NCBI RefSeq assembly: GCF_024666525.1
Contig: NZ_CP088294.1
Span: 310,001 to 374,000 of the forward strand
DNA length: 64,000 nt
Reading direction: 5' to 3'
Source of the DNA: Pseudomonas sp. J452
GTDB taxonomy: Bacteria; Pseudomonadota; Gammaproteobacteria; Pseudomonadales; Pseudomonadaceae
The notes below the pieces were generated by a model. That model saw nothing but the letters and a program-made list of their open reading frames with translations, ran no database searches and had not been told where the DNA came from. Position 1 is the stretch's first letter. Each line of letters opens with the position of its first letter. Shown here one piece after another: positions 1 through 10,181 of the stretch. The position numbers were made by a program, and so were the translations under genes.

Positions 1-892
1 GGTGCTGTTCCAGTCCGGTGAAAAAGTCAGCCTCGGCCAGCCCTTGCTGCAACTGGACAGCCAGGTGGAGCAGGCGATCCTCGCCACCGCCCTGGCCGTG
101 CGCAACCTGGCCCAGGTGGAATACCAGCGCGGCAAGAACCTGGCGGTCAAACAGGCCATCTCCAAGAGCGAATTCGACCGTCTGAATGCCGAACTGCTCA
201 AGGCCGAGGCCAGCGTCACCCAGCTGCAGGCCAGCCTGGACAAGAAGCGCATCCTCGCGCCCTTCGCCGGCACCATCGGCATCCGCCAGGTCGACACCGG
301 TGACTACCTGAGCCCCGGCAATACCGTGGCCACCCTGCAGGACCTGTCCAAACTGTATGTCGACTTCTTTCTGCCGGAACAGACCGTGCCGCTGCTCGCC
401 ATCGGCCAGCGCGTACGCCTGAACGTCGCCGCCTATCCGGGCGAGGTGTTCGAGGGCGAAATCGCTGCGATCAACCCCAAGGTCGAGGAAACCACGCGCA
501 ACCTGCAGGTGCGCGCCATGCTGCCGAACCCCGAGAGCAAGCTGCTGCCGGGCATGTTCGCCAACCTGGACGTCCTTCTGCCCGGTGAGAAGCCGGTAAT
601 CGTGGTGCCGGAAACCGCCATCACCTACACCCTGTACGGCAACTCGGTGTACGTCATCGGCGAGAAGAAGGACGACCAGGGCGCCGTCGTAAAAGACGAC
701 AAGGGCCAGGCCCAGCTGCAGGTCGAGCGCCGCTTCGTCGAGACCGGCGAGCGCCGCGATGGCCAGGTGCTGGTGCTCAAGGGCCTCAAGGCCGGCGAGC
801 AGGTGGTCACCGCCGGCCAGCTCAAACTGGATAACGGCGCCCACGTAACCATAGTCGCGGACCAGGCGCTGCAACCGGAAGCGAACCACTAA
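1..892 (+). CDS. mexV: RND efflux periplasmic adaptor (MexV-like), 5' end cut off
   Basis: This is the C-terminal 296 or so residues of a membrane-fusion (adaptor) protein that links an inner-membrane RND pump to an outer-membrane channel. The visible part opens in the barrel-sandwich/lipoyl half-motif, continues through an alpha-helical hairpin, and returns through a second lipoyl half (around ILAPFAGTIG) into the beta-barrel and membrane-proximal domains, as expected for HlyD/AcrA-family adaptors. The reading frame is open at the window edge, so the true start and signal sequence lie outside. It is followed 107 bp downstream by the pump gene in the same orientation, so the two probably form one transcript. 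The name MexV rests on the neighbour's length and on synteny with PAO1 mexVW; another Mex-type name is possible. Confidence 0.85.
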   Translation, partial: VLFQSGEKVSLGQPLLQLDSQVEQAILATALAVRNLAQVEYQRGKNLAVKQAISKSEFDRLNAELLKAEASVTQLQASLDKKRILAPFAGTIGIRQVDTGDYLSPGNTVATLQDLSKLYVDFFLPEQTVPLLAIGQRVRLNVAAYPGEVFEGEIAAINPKVEETTRNLQVRAMLPNPESKLLPGMFANLDVLLPGEKPVIVVPETAITYTLYGNSVYVIGEKKDDQGAVVKDDKGQAQLQVERRFVETGERRDGQVLVLKGLKAGEQVVTAGQLKLDNGAHVTIVADQALQPEANH

Positions 893-911
893 TTCGGCGC
901 TGAGCACTTTT

Positions 912-974
912 TGTAGGAGCCAGCTTGCTGGCGATCCCCTCCTGGGACTGATCGCCAGCAAGCTGGCTCCTACA
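912..974. repeat. REP pair (REPIN-like) between mexV and mexW
   Basis: Two inverted arms, TGTAGGAGCCAGCTTGCTGG followed by CGAT (912-935) and its exact reverse complement (951-974), are separated by 15 bp. This is the common Pseudomonas REP type. The RNA would fold into a 24-bp stem between two co-oriented genes, so it could stabilise the upstream message or damp read-through. A second, damaged copy of the same type lies at 63377-63457. Confidence 0.9.
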
Positions 975-999
975 GGTAACAACCGCCAAGGACATCGTT

Positions 1000-3900
1000 A
1001 TGGCTTTTACAGATCCCTTTATCCGTCGTCCGGTACTGGCCACCGTGGTCAGCCTGCTGATCATCCTGCTGGGCTTCCAGGCCTTCAGCAAACTGGTGAT
1101 CCGTCAGTACCCGCAGATGGAAAACGCCCTGATCACGGTGGCCACCGCCTACCCCGGAGCGAATGCCGAGACCATCCAGGGCTATATCACCCAGCCGCTG
1201 CAGCAGAGCCTGGCCAGCGCCGAAGGCATCGACTACATGACCTCGTCGAGCCAGCAGAACCTCTCGGTGATTTCCATCTACGCGCGCATCGGCGCCGACA
1301 GCGACCGCCTGTTCACCGAGCTGCTGGCCAAGGCCGGTGAGGTGAAGAACCAGCTGCCGCAAGATGCCGAAGACCCGGTGCTGTCCAAGGAAGCGGCCGA
1401 CTCGACTGCGCTGATGTACGTCAGCTTCTACAGCGAGCAACTGTCCAACCCGCAGATCACCGACTACCTGTCCCGGGTGATCCAGCCCAAGCTGGCGACC
1501 CTGCCGGGCATGGCCGAAGCGGAAATCCTCGGCAACCAGGTATTCGCCATGCGCCTGTGGCTGGACCCGGTGAAGATGGCCGCTTACGGCGTTACCGCCG
1601 GCGAGTTCAGCGAGGCCGTGCGCCAGTACAACTTCCTCGCCGCCGCCGGCGAAGTGAAGGGCCAGTACGTGGTCACCAGCATCAATGCCAGCACCGACCT
1701 GAAAACCCCGGAAGCCTTCGGCGCCATCCCGCTGAAGACCGTCGGCGACACCCGCGTGCTGGTGCGTGACGTGGCCCGGGTGGAAATGGGCGCGGCCAAC
1801 TACGACTCGATCAGCTCGTTCGACGGCACGCCCTCGGTGTACATCGCCATCAAGGGCACGCCCAGCGCCAACCCGCTGGACGTGATCAAGCACGTGCGCG
1901 CCCTCCTCCCGGAGCTGGAAGCGCAGCTGCCGCCGAACCTGAAAGTCTCCATCGCCTACGACGCCACCCGCTTCATCCAGGCGTCCATCGACGAGGTGGT
2001 GATAACCCTGATCGAGGCGGTGCTGATCGTCATCGTCGTGGTGTTCCTGTTCCTCGGTGCGTTCCGCTCGGTGCTGATCCCGGTGATCACCATTCCGCTG
2101 TCGATGATCGGCGTGCTGTTCTTCATGCAGCTGATGGGCTACTCGATCAACCTGCTGACCCTGCTGGCCATGGTCCTGGCCATCGGCCTGGTGGTGGACG
2201 ATGCCATCGTCGTGGTGGAAAACATCCACCGGCATATCGAGGAAGGTAAAACGCCCTTCGATGCAGCCATCGAAGGGGCGCGCGAGATTGCCGTGCCGGT
2301 GGTCTCGATGACCATCACCCTGGCCGCGGTGTATGCGCCGATCGGTTTCCTCGAAGGCCTTACCGGCGCGCTGTTCAAGGAGTTCGCCCTGACCCTGGCC
2401 GGCGCGGTGATCATCTCCGGCATCGTCGCCCTGACCCTGTCGCCGATGATGTGCGCCAAGCTGCTGCGTCACGAAGAGAACCCTTCGGGCCTGGCGCACA
2501 AGCTCGACCAGATCTTCGACAAGCTCAAGCGTCGCTATCAGAACGCCCTGCACGGCACCCTCAACACCCGCCCGGTGGTCGTGGTGTTCGCCCTGATCGT
2601 CATGGGCCTGATCCCGGTGCTGCTCAAGTTCAGCCACAGCGAGCTGGCGCCGGAAGAGGACCAGGGCATCGTGTTCCTCTTCGCCAACGCGCCGCAGCCG
2701 ACCAACCTGAACTACCTGAACGCCTACACCGACGAGTTCGTGGAGATCTTCAAGAGCTTCCCCGAGTACTACTCGTCGTTCCAGATCAACGGCTTCGATG
2801 GCGTGCAGGCCGGTATCGGCGGCTTTCTGCTGACGCCCTGGGACGAGCGCGAACGCACGCAGATGGAGCTGCTGCCGGAAGTCCAGGCCAGGCTCAATGC
2901 CATCCCCGGCCTGCAGATCTTCGGCTTCAACCTGCCGTCGCTACCGGGCACCGGCCAGGGCCTGCCATTCCAGTTCGTGATCAACACGCCGAACGACTAC
3001 GAGTCGCTGTTGCAGGTGGCCGACCGGGTCAAGGCACGAGCCATGGAGTCGGGCAAGTTCGCCTTCCTCAACGTCGACCTGGCCTTCGACAAGCCGGAAG
3101 TGGTGGTCGATATCGACCGCGAGAAGGCCGCGCAGATGGGCGTATCCATGCAGGACCTGGGGCTGACCCTGGCCACCCTGCTCGGCGAAGGCGAGATCAA
3201 CCGCTTCACCATCGACGGTCGCAGCTACAAGGTGATCGCCCAGGTCGAGCGTGCCTACCGTGACAATCCGGGCTGGCTGAGCAGCTATTACGTGAAGAGC
3301 GAGAGCGGGCAGATGGTGCCACTGGGTACGCTGATCAAGGTCAGCGACCGCGCGCGGCCGACCAAGCTCAAGCAGTTCCAGCAGCTCAACTCGGCGATCA
3401 TCGAGGGCGTGCCGATCGTCAGCACCGGTGAAGCGGTCGACACCATCGCCCAGATCGCCCGCGAGGAAGCGCCGCGCGGCTACGCCTTCGACTACGCCGG
3501 CGCCTCGCGCCAGTACGTGCAGGAAGGCAGCGCGCTGTTCGTCACCTTCGCCCTGGCCCTGGCGATCATCTTCCTGGTGCTGGCCGCGCAGTTCGAGAGC
3601 TTCCGCGACCCGCTGGTGATCCTGGTGACCGTACCGCTGTCGATCTGCGGCGCCCTGCTGCCGATCTTCCTCGGCTTCTCCAGCATGAACATCTACACCC
3701 AGGTGGGCCTGGTGACGCTGATCGGCCTGATCAGCAAGCACGGCATCCTGATCGTCGAGTTCGCCAACCAGCTGCGCCGCGACAAGGGCCTGGGCGTGCG
3801 TGAAGCGATCGAGGAAGCCGCCTCGATCCGCCTGCGCCCGGTGCTGATGACCACCGCGGCGATGGTCTTCGGCATGGTGCCGCTGATCCTCGCCACCGGC

Positions 3901-4053
3901 GCCGGGGCGGCCAGCCGCTTCGACATCGGCCTGGTGATCGCCACCGGCATGTCGATCGGCACCCTGTTCACCCTGTTCGTCCTGCCCTGCGTCTACACCC
4001 TGCTGACCAAGCCGGACGCCAGGCCGGCCGCAGCAACAGCGCCGTCACACTGA
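1000..4053 (+). CDS. mexW: RND multidrug efflux pump permease (MexW-like)
   Basis: A 1017-residue inner-membrane proton/drug antiporter of the HAE1 RND family, close to the length I recall for PAO1 MexW. The start MAFTDPFIRRPV is typical of the family, followed by the first transmembrane segment (about residues 12-30), a large periplasmic loop, a six-helix block (about 335-500), a second loop and a final helix block (about 840-1000). The proton-relay Asp pair is visible as VVDDAIVVVENI, with Asp400 and Asp401. It pairs with the adaptor just upstream; no outer-membrane channel gene follows, so a shared OprM/TolC-type channel is the likely partner. A strong hairpin terminator follows the stop. 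Substrates cannot be read from the sequence. Confidence 0.93.
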   Translation: MAFTDPFIRRPVLATVVSLLIILLGFQAFSKLVIRQYPQMENALITVATAYPGANAETIQGYITQPLQQSLASAEGIDYMTSSSQQNLSVISIYARIGADSDRLFTELLAKAGEVKNQLPQDAEDPVLSKEAADSTALMYVSFYSEQLSNPQITDYLSRVIQPKLATLPGMAEAEILGNQVFAMRLWLDPVKMAAYGVTAGEFSEAVRQYNFLAAAGEVKGQYVVTSINASTDLKTPEAFGAIPLKTVGDTRVLVRDVARVEMGAANYDSISSFDGTPSVYIAIKGTPSANPLDVIKHVRALLPELEAQLPPNLKVSIAYDATRFIQASIDEVVITLIEAVLIVIVVVFLFLGAFRSVLIPVITIPLSMIGVLFFMQLMGYSINLLTLLAMVLAIGLVVDDAIVVVENIHRHIEEGKTPFDAAIEGAREIAVPVVSMTITLAAVYAPIGFLEGLTGALFKEFALTLAGAVIISGIVALTLSPMMCAKLLRHEENPSGLAHKLDQIFDKLKRRYQNALHGTLNTRPVVVVFALIVMGLIPVLLKFSHSELAPEEDQGIVFLFANAPQPTNLNYLNAYTDEFVEIFKSFPEYYSSFQINGFDGVQAGIGGFLLTPWDERERTQMELLPEVQARLNAIPGLQIFGFNLPSLPGTGQGLPFQFVINTPNDYESLLQVADRVKARAMESGKFAFLNVDLAFDKPEVVVDIDREKAAQMGVSMQDLGLTLATLLGEGEINRFTIDGRSYKVIAQVERAYRDNPGWLSSYYVKSESGQMVPLGTLIKVSDRARPTKLKQFQQLNSAIIEGVPIVSTGEAVDTIAQIAREEAPRGYAFDYAGASRQYVQEGSALFVTFALALAIIFLVLAAQFESFRDPLVILVTVPLSICGALLPIFLGFSSMNIYTQVGLVTLIGLISKHGILIVEFANQLRRDKGLGVREAIEEAASIRLRPVLMTTAAMVFGMVPLILATGAGAASRFDIGLVIATGMSIGTLFTLFVLPCVYTLLTKPDARPAAATAPSH

Positions 4054-4066
4054 GTGGCACGCCCAA

Positions 4067-4095
4067 GAAAAAGCCCCGCATTGCGGGGCTTTTTC
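4067..4095. terminator. Bidirectional rho-independent terminator
   Basis: A GC-rich stem (AGCCCCGCA / TGCGGGGCT) is flanked by an A-run on the left and a T-run on the right. It can therefore end mexVW on the plus strand and the small gene at 4109-4348 on the minus strand. Confidence 0.9.
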
Positions 4096-4108
4096 ATTCG
4101 GCGGCAGC

Positions 4109-4348
4109 TCAGTTGCTGGCGTTCATGTTCTGCGACAGGCCGAACATCACCAGCAGCAGGTCGCTGTCGGGCCGGACCTGCGGCGTCAGTGGCTTGCTGC
4201 GGGCAACCGCTGGCTGCGGGCAAAAATTCAGTGAACTGTTCTGGGCATCCAGCACCACGGGTTCGGGCTCCTGCCACGCGGCGGCGGCCAAGGCGGTTAC
4301 GCCGAGGGCACCAACGAGGAAAAGACCTCGAGCAATTTCTAATTTCAT
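4109..4348 (-). CDS. Small exported hypothetical protein
   Basis: I do not recognise a family. It encodes 79 residues: a hydrophobic N-terminal segment (about residues 6-24, LFLVGALGVTALAAAAW) that reads as a signal peptide with possible AxA-type cleavage sites, then a polar tail with one Cys and a PQ/PL-rich stretch. An AAGGGG-like ribosome-binding site precedes the ATG, and the gene ends 13 bp from a good bidirectional terminator, which supports it being real. It is isolated, 154 bp downstream of the colS stop and convergent with mexW. It is probably periplasmic or membrane-anchored. Confidence 0.7.
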   Translation of the reverse strand: MKLEIARGLFLVGALGVTALAAAAWQEPEPVVLDAQNSSLNFCPQPAVARSKPLTPQVRPDSDLLLVMFGLSQNMNASN

Positions 4349-4502
4349 CGCTGTAACCCCTTGAAAGTGCTGCCTAACACTTAATGGAAACCTTAGAGCA
4401 TCAAACCGTTTCCGTGGTCTTAGCAGACGAGCGGTCAGCCCGCTACCGGCATGATCCTGAACAAGCTAGACGCACAGTAAGCGGCCAACTGTGAAAAAAA
4501 CG

Positions 4503-5792
4503 TCAGTGCAGACGGCTACTGTCGGCGCTCAACGAGACCTCGAAGCGGCAACCCTGCGGCTCCACGCTGCTCAGACCGACACTCCAACCCTGGCTTTCGC
4601 AGATCCGCTGGACCAGCGACAGGCCGAGACCAAGCCCCTCACCACGCGCCTGACCACCGCGCACGAACGGCTGGAACATCGCCTCGCGCTCGCTTTCCGG
4701 AATGCCCACGCCGCTGTCGACGACGACAAAGCCCTGCTCCCCCAGCTGCAGTTCGATAGTCCCTCGCTCGGTGTAATGCAGCGCATTGCGCAACAGATTG
4801 CCCATGACCGAACGCAGCAAGGGCGCGTTGTAATGCAGCAGGGCGCCGCTGCCGCGCTGGTAATGAAAAGTCAGGCCCTTGGCCTCGATCGCCGGGCGCC
4901 ATTGCTCCACCAGGCCATCGGCCACCTCGGTCAGGCTGGCCAGGGGCGTCATACCGGGTTCATCGCTGCGCGAGCGCGCCAGCAGCAGAAAGGTCTGCAC
5001 TAGGTCACGCATTTCCTCGCTGGCGCGGGCGATCCGCTGCACCTGGCCCCGAGCGCGCGAATCCAGGGAAGGGCTTTCCAGCAGCAGCTCGCAGGAGCTG
5101 GCCAGCACCATCAGCGGGGTGCGCAGCTCATGGCTGACGTCACTGGTGAACAGCCGCTCACGGGTCAGCGCACGGCGCAGCAGGCCCAGGGTGGTATCGA
5201 AGGAGGCCGCCAGCTGACCGACCTCATCGCTGGCATAGTCCGGCGCCAGCGACGGCGCGCGGTCGAGCAGCTGGTCCGGGTGGCGCACCTGGGTCGACAG
5301 GCGCACCACCGGCTCAATCACCTTGCGCGCCAGCAGCCAGCCGAGCAGCCCGGACAGCGCCAGGCTGATCAGGAAACCGCCGAATACCACGGCAAACAGC
5401 AGCTGCTCGCGGTCCTCGAAGCCGCTCTGATCCTGCAGCAACACATAGCGGCGACCATCCACAAGCTGCACGAAGCCATGGTAGGAACGCTCCTCGCGGT
5501 ACACCTCATGAAAGCCCGGCGCCAGGCCCTGCAGCTCCTCCGGCAGGGCAAAGTCGCCGTGCCCGTCACTGAAGTAGAACAGCTGGCCGGGCTCGGGGTG
5601 ATGGCGCCAGTCGTCAATGCTCTCCATCTTCAGGAAACGCTCGAGGTCGCCACCCAACTCGCTAGAGATCAGCCGCTCCTCGACCTGGTGCACGGTCTCG
5701 ACGATGCCGATGGCAAAGGTGCCCCCCACCAGCAAAGTCATCAGCATGAAGGCGATGACGATGCGCCGTGACAGGCTGTGCTTAAACTCCAT
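4503..5792 (-). CDS. colS: Sensor histidine kinase, ColS-like
   Basis: A 429-residue membrane sensor kinase. It has a first transmembrane helix (about 9-30), a roughly 100-residue periplasmic sensor region (31-130) rich in acidic and His residues (for example GFHEVYREERSYH), a second helix (about 131-154), a HAMP region, a HisKA domain with the phospho-acceptor His221 in DVSHELRTPL, and an HATPase domain (N box near NLLRNALHYT, G boxes near VVDSGVGIP and GEGLGLGLSL). The ATG at 5792 was chosen over longer frames because it starts MEFKHSLSRR and overlaps the regulator stop by 11 bp, implying translational coupling. ColS in Pseudomonas senses divalent metals and affects envelope lipid modification. 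The name relies on family resemblance and on the position near groEL as in P. aeruginosa. Confidence 0.85.
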   Translation of the reverse strand: MEFKHSLSRRIVIAFMLMTLLVGGTFAIGIVETVHQVEERLISSELGGDLERFLKMESIDDWRHHPEPGQLFYFSDGHGDFALPEELQGLAPGFHEVYREERSYHGFVQLVDGRRYVLLQDQSGFEDREQLLFAVVFGGFLISLALSGLLGWLLARKVIEPVVRLSTQVRHPDQLLDRAPSLAPDYASDEVGQLAASFDTTLGLLRRALTRERLFTSDVSHELRTPLMVLASSCELLLESPSLDSRARGQVQRIARASEEMRDLVQTFLLLARSRSDEPGMTPLASLTEVADGLVEQWRPAIEAKGLTFHYQRGSGALLHYNAPLLRSVMGNLLRNALHYTERGTIELQLGEQGFVVVDSGVGIPESEREAMFQPFVRGGQARGEGLGLGLSLVQRICESQGWSVGLSSVEPQGCRFEVSLSADSSRLH

Positions 5793-6465
5793 CGAGCAGC
5801 TCCGCCAGGCGATAGCCGACCCCATGCACGGTGTGCAGCAGCGCCTGGTCGAACGGTTTGTCGATAATCTGGCGCAACTGGTGTACATGGCTGCGCAAGC
5901 TGTCGCTGTCCGGACAATCGTCGCCCCATAGCGCTTCTTCCAGCACCTCGCGGCGCACCACATGCGGGCTCTTCTGCATCAGCAGGGCGAGCAGCTTGAG
6001 GCCCACCGGGTTGAGCTTGAGCGGACGGCCGCTGCGACTGACTTCCAGGGTATCGAGGTCATAGTTCAGCGCGCCGACCTGCAGGCTGCGCTTGCCGCCA
6101 CCCAGGCTGCGGCGCAGCACGGCCTCGATGCGCGCGGCCAGCTCGGAGAGGGCAAAGGGCTTGACCAGGTAATCGTCGGCGCCGGCCTTGAAGCCCTTGA
6201 GCCGATCATCCAGCTGGTCGCGGGCGGTCAGCATGATCACCGGGGTATCGCGCCGCGCCTCCTCGCGCAGGCGCTGGCACAGGGTGTAGCCGTCGATGCC
6301 GGGGAGCATGATGTCCAGCACGATCAGGTCGTAATGTTCGCTGGCGGCCAGGTGCAGGCCGGACAGGCCGTCCTGGGCACAGTCCACCGTGTAACCCTTG
6401 ATCCCCAGGTAGTCGGCCATGTTGGCCAGAATGTCGCGGTTGTCCTCGACCAGGAGGATGCGCAT
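5782..6465 (-). CDS. colR: OmpR-family response regulator, ColR-like
   Basis: A 227-residue regulator with an N-terminal receiver domain (acidic pocket around Asp8, phosphorylation site Asp51 in VLDIMLPG, conserved Lys in LVKPF) and a C-terminal winged-helix DNA-binding domain (about 130-222, ending in the typical HTVHGVGYRL). The start MRILLVEDNRD was preferred over an upstream in-frame codon because GAGGGA precedes it at good spacing and the family begins there. It is cotranscribed with the overlapping kinase gene downstream. In other pseudomonads ColR activates envelope-modification genes in response to metals and affects polymyxin tolerance; its targets cannot be seen here. Confidence 0.87.
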   Translation of the reverse strand: MRILLVEDNRDILANMADYLGIKGYTVDCAQDGLSGLHLAASEHYDLIVLDIMLPGIDGYTLCQRLREEARRDTPVIMLTARDQLDDRLKGFKAGADDYLVKPFALSELAARIEAVLRRSLGGGKRSLQVGALNYDLDTLEVSRSGRPLKLNPVGLKLLALLMQKSPHVVRREVLEEALWGDDCPDSDSLRSHVHQLRQIIDKPFDQALLHTVHGVGYRLAELLDGV

Positions 6466-6574
6466 ATCGAATTCCCTCACCGGCGCGATGGCGCCGCAGT
6501 GGCGCAAAGATACCGCGAACACCCGGCCCTCACCGTGGCTTTGACGGTTTTTTCACGACGCCTTATCACGCCCA

Positions 6575-6604
6575 TAAAAAAGCCCCGCACTAGGCGGGGC
6601 TCTT
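6575..6604 (-). terminator. groESL terminator
   Basis: On the minus strand a GAGCCCCGCC / GTGCGGGGCTTTTTTAT hairpin with a run of six Ts begins about 22 bp after the groEL stop. It separates groESL from colRS. Confidence 0.88.
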
Positions 6605-6626
6605 TGTGTAGCGAGGGCCGGTCGGC

Positions 6627-8279
<1,653 letters not shown>

Positions 8280-8313
8280 TTAAATTCTTGAGTTGTACGG
8301 GGATTCGCGGGAA

Positions 8314-8607
8314 TCAGGCTTCGAGGACGGCGAGGATTTCGTTCTCGCTCATCACCAGCAGGTCTTCGCCGTCGACTTTGACGGTGTTGCTGCCGGAGTA
8401 AGGGCCGAATACCACTTTGTCACCGACTTTGACGGCCAGGGCACGCACTTCACCGTTGTCCAGGGCTTTGCCGGTACCGACGGCGACGATCACGCCCTGG
8501 TTCGGCTTTTCAGCAGCGGAGCCCGGCAGCACGATGCCACCCGCGGTTTTCGATTCTTCTTCGCTGCGGCGGATAACGACGCGGTCATGCAGAGGACGAA
8601 GCTTCAT
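8314..8607 (-). CDS. groES: 10-kDa co-chaperonin GroES
   Basis: A 97-residue lid protein of the GroEL chamber. It starts [14 protein letters not shown], has the mobile loop (about residues 17-32, [11 protein letters not shown]) that docks on GroEL, and ends [10 protein letters not shown]. The internal ATG at 8607 is chosen over a longer frame because the family begins there and a GGGAGA ribosome-binding site precedes it. The sigma32-type promoter at 8756-8783 would drive it. Confidence 0.99.
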   Translation of the reverse strand: MKLRPLHDRVVIRRSEEESKTAGGIVLPGSAAEKPNQGVIVAVGTGKALDNGEVRALAVKVGDKVVFGPYSGSNTVKVDGEDLLVMSENEILAVLEA

Positions 8608-8755
8608 GGGTCGATCTCTCCCGATAAGTTGTTGTAAGCAGGCCGGTGACTGCACCGGCGGGTTAGCAAAGTCCGGCGGAGCCGGGCGCGGCACGCCTGG
8701 GCGGGCCACGGAAGTCTGTTCTGCCGAAACCGGCAGACACCTTGCGGTGCTAGCT

Positions 8756-8783
8756 AGATAGGGGCGATCAAGAGCATTTCAAG
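8756..8783 (-). promoter_or_regulatory. Sigma32-type heat-shock promoter of groESL
   Basis: Read on the minus strand, a -35 element CTTGAAA (8783-8777) is followed after 12 bp by CCCCTATCT (8764-8756). This is close to the sigma32 consensus CTTGAAA / CCCCATNT. It lies about 150 bp upstream of groES, which leaves a fairly long untranslated leader. Confidence 0.8.
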
Positions 8784-8828
8784 GGCTGGGCTGTGATTTT
8801 TTTGCACAGCCCGGCCGCGCAGCACTGC

Positions 8829-9278
8829 TCAGTCGCGGCGCTGGTACTCGCCTTCGATGACGTTGGGGCGGGTTTGCCCGGAGCGGGCGGCCAGATCGTC
8901 GGCGAAGGCACGCTGACGCAGGGCCTGCTCGGCAGCACGGCGGCGCAGGTTGCCGATCAGCAGGTTACGAGTGAAGGGAATCAGGCAGAGCAGGCCGAAC
9001 ACGTCGCTGATGAAGCCCGGCAGCAGCAACAGGCCACCGCCGACGGCGATCAGCAGGCCGGCGAACATTTCCTCCTCCGGCATTTCGCCACGCGCCAGCT
9101 TCTCGCGGGCACGCCAGGCGGTAGCCAGGCCGGCCACACGCAGCAGCACGCTGCCGAGGATGGCCGTACCGATCACCAGCAGCAGGGTCGGAATGACGCC
9201 AATGGCACTACCAACCTGGATAAGTACAGCCAGCTCGATCAGCGGGAACAGCAGAAACAGAAAGAGAAAAACGCGCAT
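8829..9278 (-). CDS. fxsA: FxsA family membrane protein
   Basis: A 149-residue inner-membrane protein of the FxsA family, whose E. coli member affects exclusion of phage T7 by the F plasmid. Hydrophobic segments lie at about residues 3-20, 27-48 and 75-100, with a charged cytoplasmic tail ending EGEYQRRD. The motif FPLIELAVLIQVG near the N-terminus is characteristic. It lies upstream of groES in the same direction, as in P. aeruginosa, but the groESL heat-shock promoter sits between them. Confidence 0.9.
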   Translation of the reverse strand: MRVFLFLFLLFPLIELAVLIQVGSAIGVIPTLLLVIGTAILGSVLLRVAGLATAWRAREKLARGEMPEEEMFAGLLIAVGGGLLLLPGFISDVFGLLCLIPFTRNLLIGNLRRRAAEQALRQRAFADDLAARSGQTRPNVIEGEYQRRD

Positions 9279-9341
9279 CAGGGGTTCCTTGACGGAAGAA
9301 CGGCTTCCGATACCGATGAAGTATGGGGTGTGGCGCTTAAT

Positions 9342-10073
9342 TCAAGCTGACACCTGCTCGGTGGTCGGCCAGACCTCGGCCCGGGCCAGCTGTACCAAGG
9401 CCTGGCGCACGGCACCGGGACTGTTACAGGATGTTGGAAAGGCCAGCCAGTACAGGCTCTTGCCGATGCGCAGGTGGAAGCCTTCGCTGTCGATGCCGAC
9501 CAGTTGCGCCGGCTCACGGGCGGGCAATCCAGCCAGTTCGACATAATGGGCGATGGCCGCCACGTGGTCGGCATTCATGTGTTCGAGCATGCCCAACTCC
9601 ACTTCGCCGGCGAAGGGATTGGCCAGGTTGACCTGCTCCAGCCAGTGAATCGCGCCGAAACCGCCGATATAGCGCCAGCGCACCGGTTGCAGGCACCAAA
9701 AATCGAAGTCATGGACCTGATGGTAATCGCGCGACTCGGGGAAATAGCGGTAGTAACGCGCAGCAGCGGCCTCGATCTGCGCCGGCTCTGCGAGCTTTTC
9801 AGCTTCGGCCAGCAGGGTCAGGCGGCCGACCGCCTGCACATCCTCGGCACCACGCTCACCGACCAGCAGCGAACATTTGCCGTCCTGCTGCAGGTTATAG
9901 GTGTGCTGGGCGATGCGGCTGATCAGGAGCAGCGGGCAACCCTGCGCGTCCAGGCAGTAGGGCACCACTGATCCGAAAGGGAAACCCGGCATGGCCTTGG
10001 AGTGGGTGGAGAGCACGCCGCGGTATTCCTTGAGGAGCAATTCTCGGGCATGCTTACCGGCTGTCACGCTCAA
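9342..10073 (-). CDS. HugZ/pyridoxamine-oxidase-like FMN-binding split-barrel protein
   Basis: A 243-residue soluble protein. The N-terminal split beta-barrel resembles pyridoxamine 5'-phosphate oxidases and HugZ haem-utilisation proteins ([17 protein letters not shown] about 27-43, SVLVGE-type strand region, then [10 protein letters not shown]), followed by a C-terminal DUF2470-like domain ([16 protein letters not shown]), which is diagnostic of this family. The start is a TTG at 10073 with an AGGAG seven bases upstream; a GTG two codons later is the alternative. It is divergent from the SDR gene. A role in haem handling is a family inference only. Confidence 0.82.
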   Translation of the reverse strand: MSVTAGKHARELLLKEYRGVLSTHSKAMPGFPFGSVVPYCLDAQGCPLLLISRIAQHTYNLQQDGKCSLLVGERGAEDVQAVGRLTLLAEAEKLAEPAQIEAAAARYYRYFPESRDYHQVHDFDFWCLQPVRWRYIGGFGAIHWLEQVNLANPFAGEVELGMLEHMNADHVAAIAHYVELAGLPAREPAQLVGIDSEGFHLRIGKSLYWLAFPTSCNSPGAVRQALVQLARAEVWPTTEQVSA

Positions 10074-10181
10074 TTTATGACTCCTCGCTTAGAATCCGTC
10101 GAAAACAAAACGGACAGGCACCCGGCAGAACTCTTTGCAGCGCCAGCGAGGCCACCTGTAGACCTTAAGAGGGGTAGTGTT

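Noticed and set aside
970-2637. Long open frame antisense to mexW
   Set aside because: High-GC codon use creates mirror frames; its composition is His/Gln/Arg-rich and low-complexity with no family features, while the sense strand encodes a complete RND pump.
8788-8812. Inverted repeat GGGCTGTG / CACAGCCC with an all-T loop near the groES promoter
   Set aside because: The T tract is in the loop, not after the stem, so it is not a standard terminator for fxsA; no other evidence for a role.
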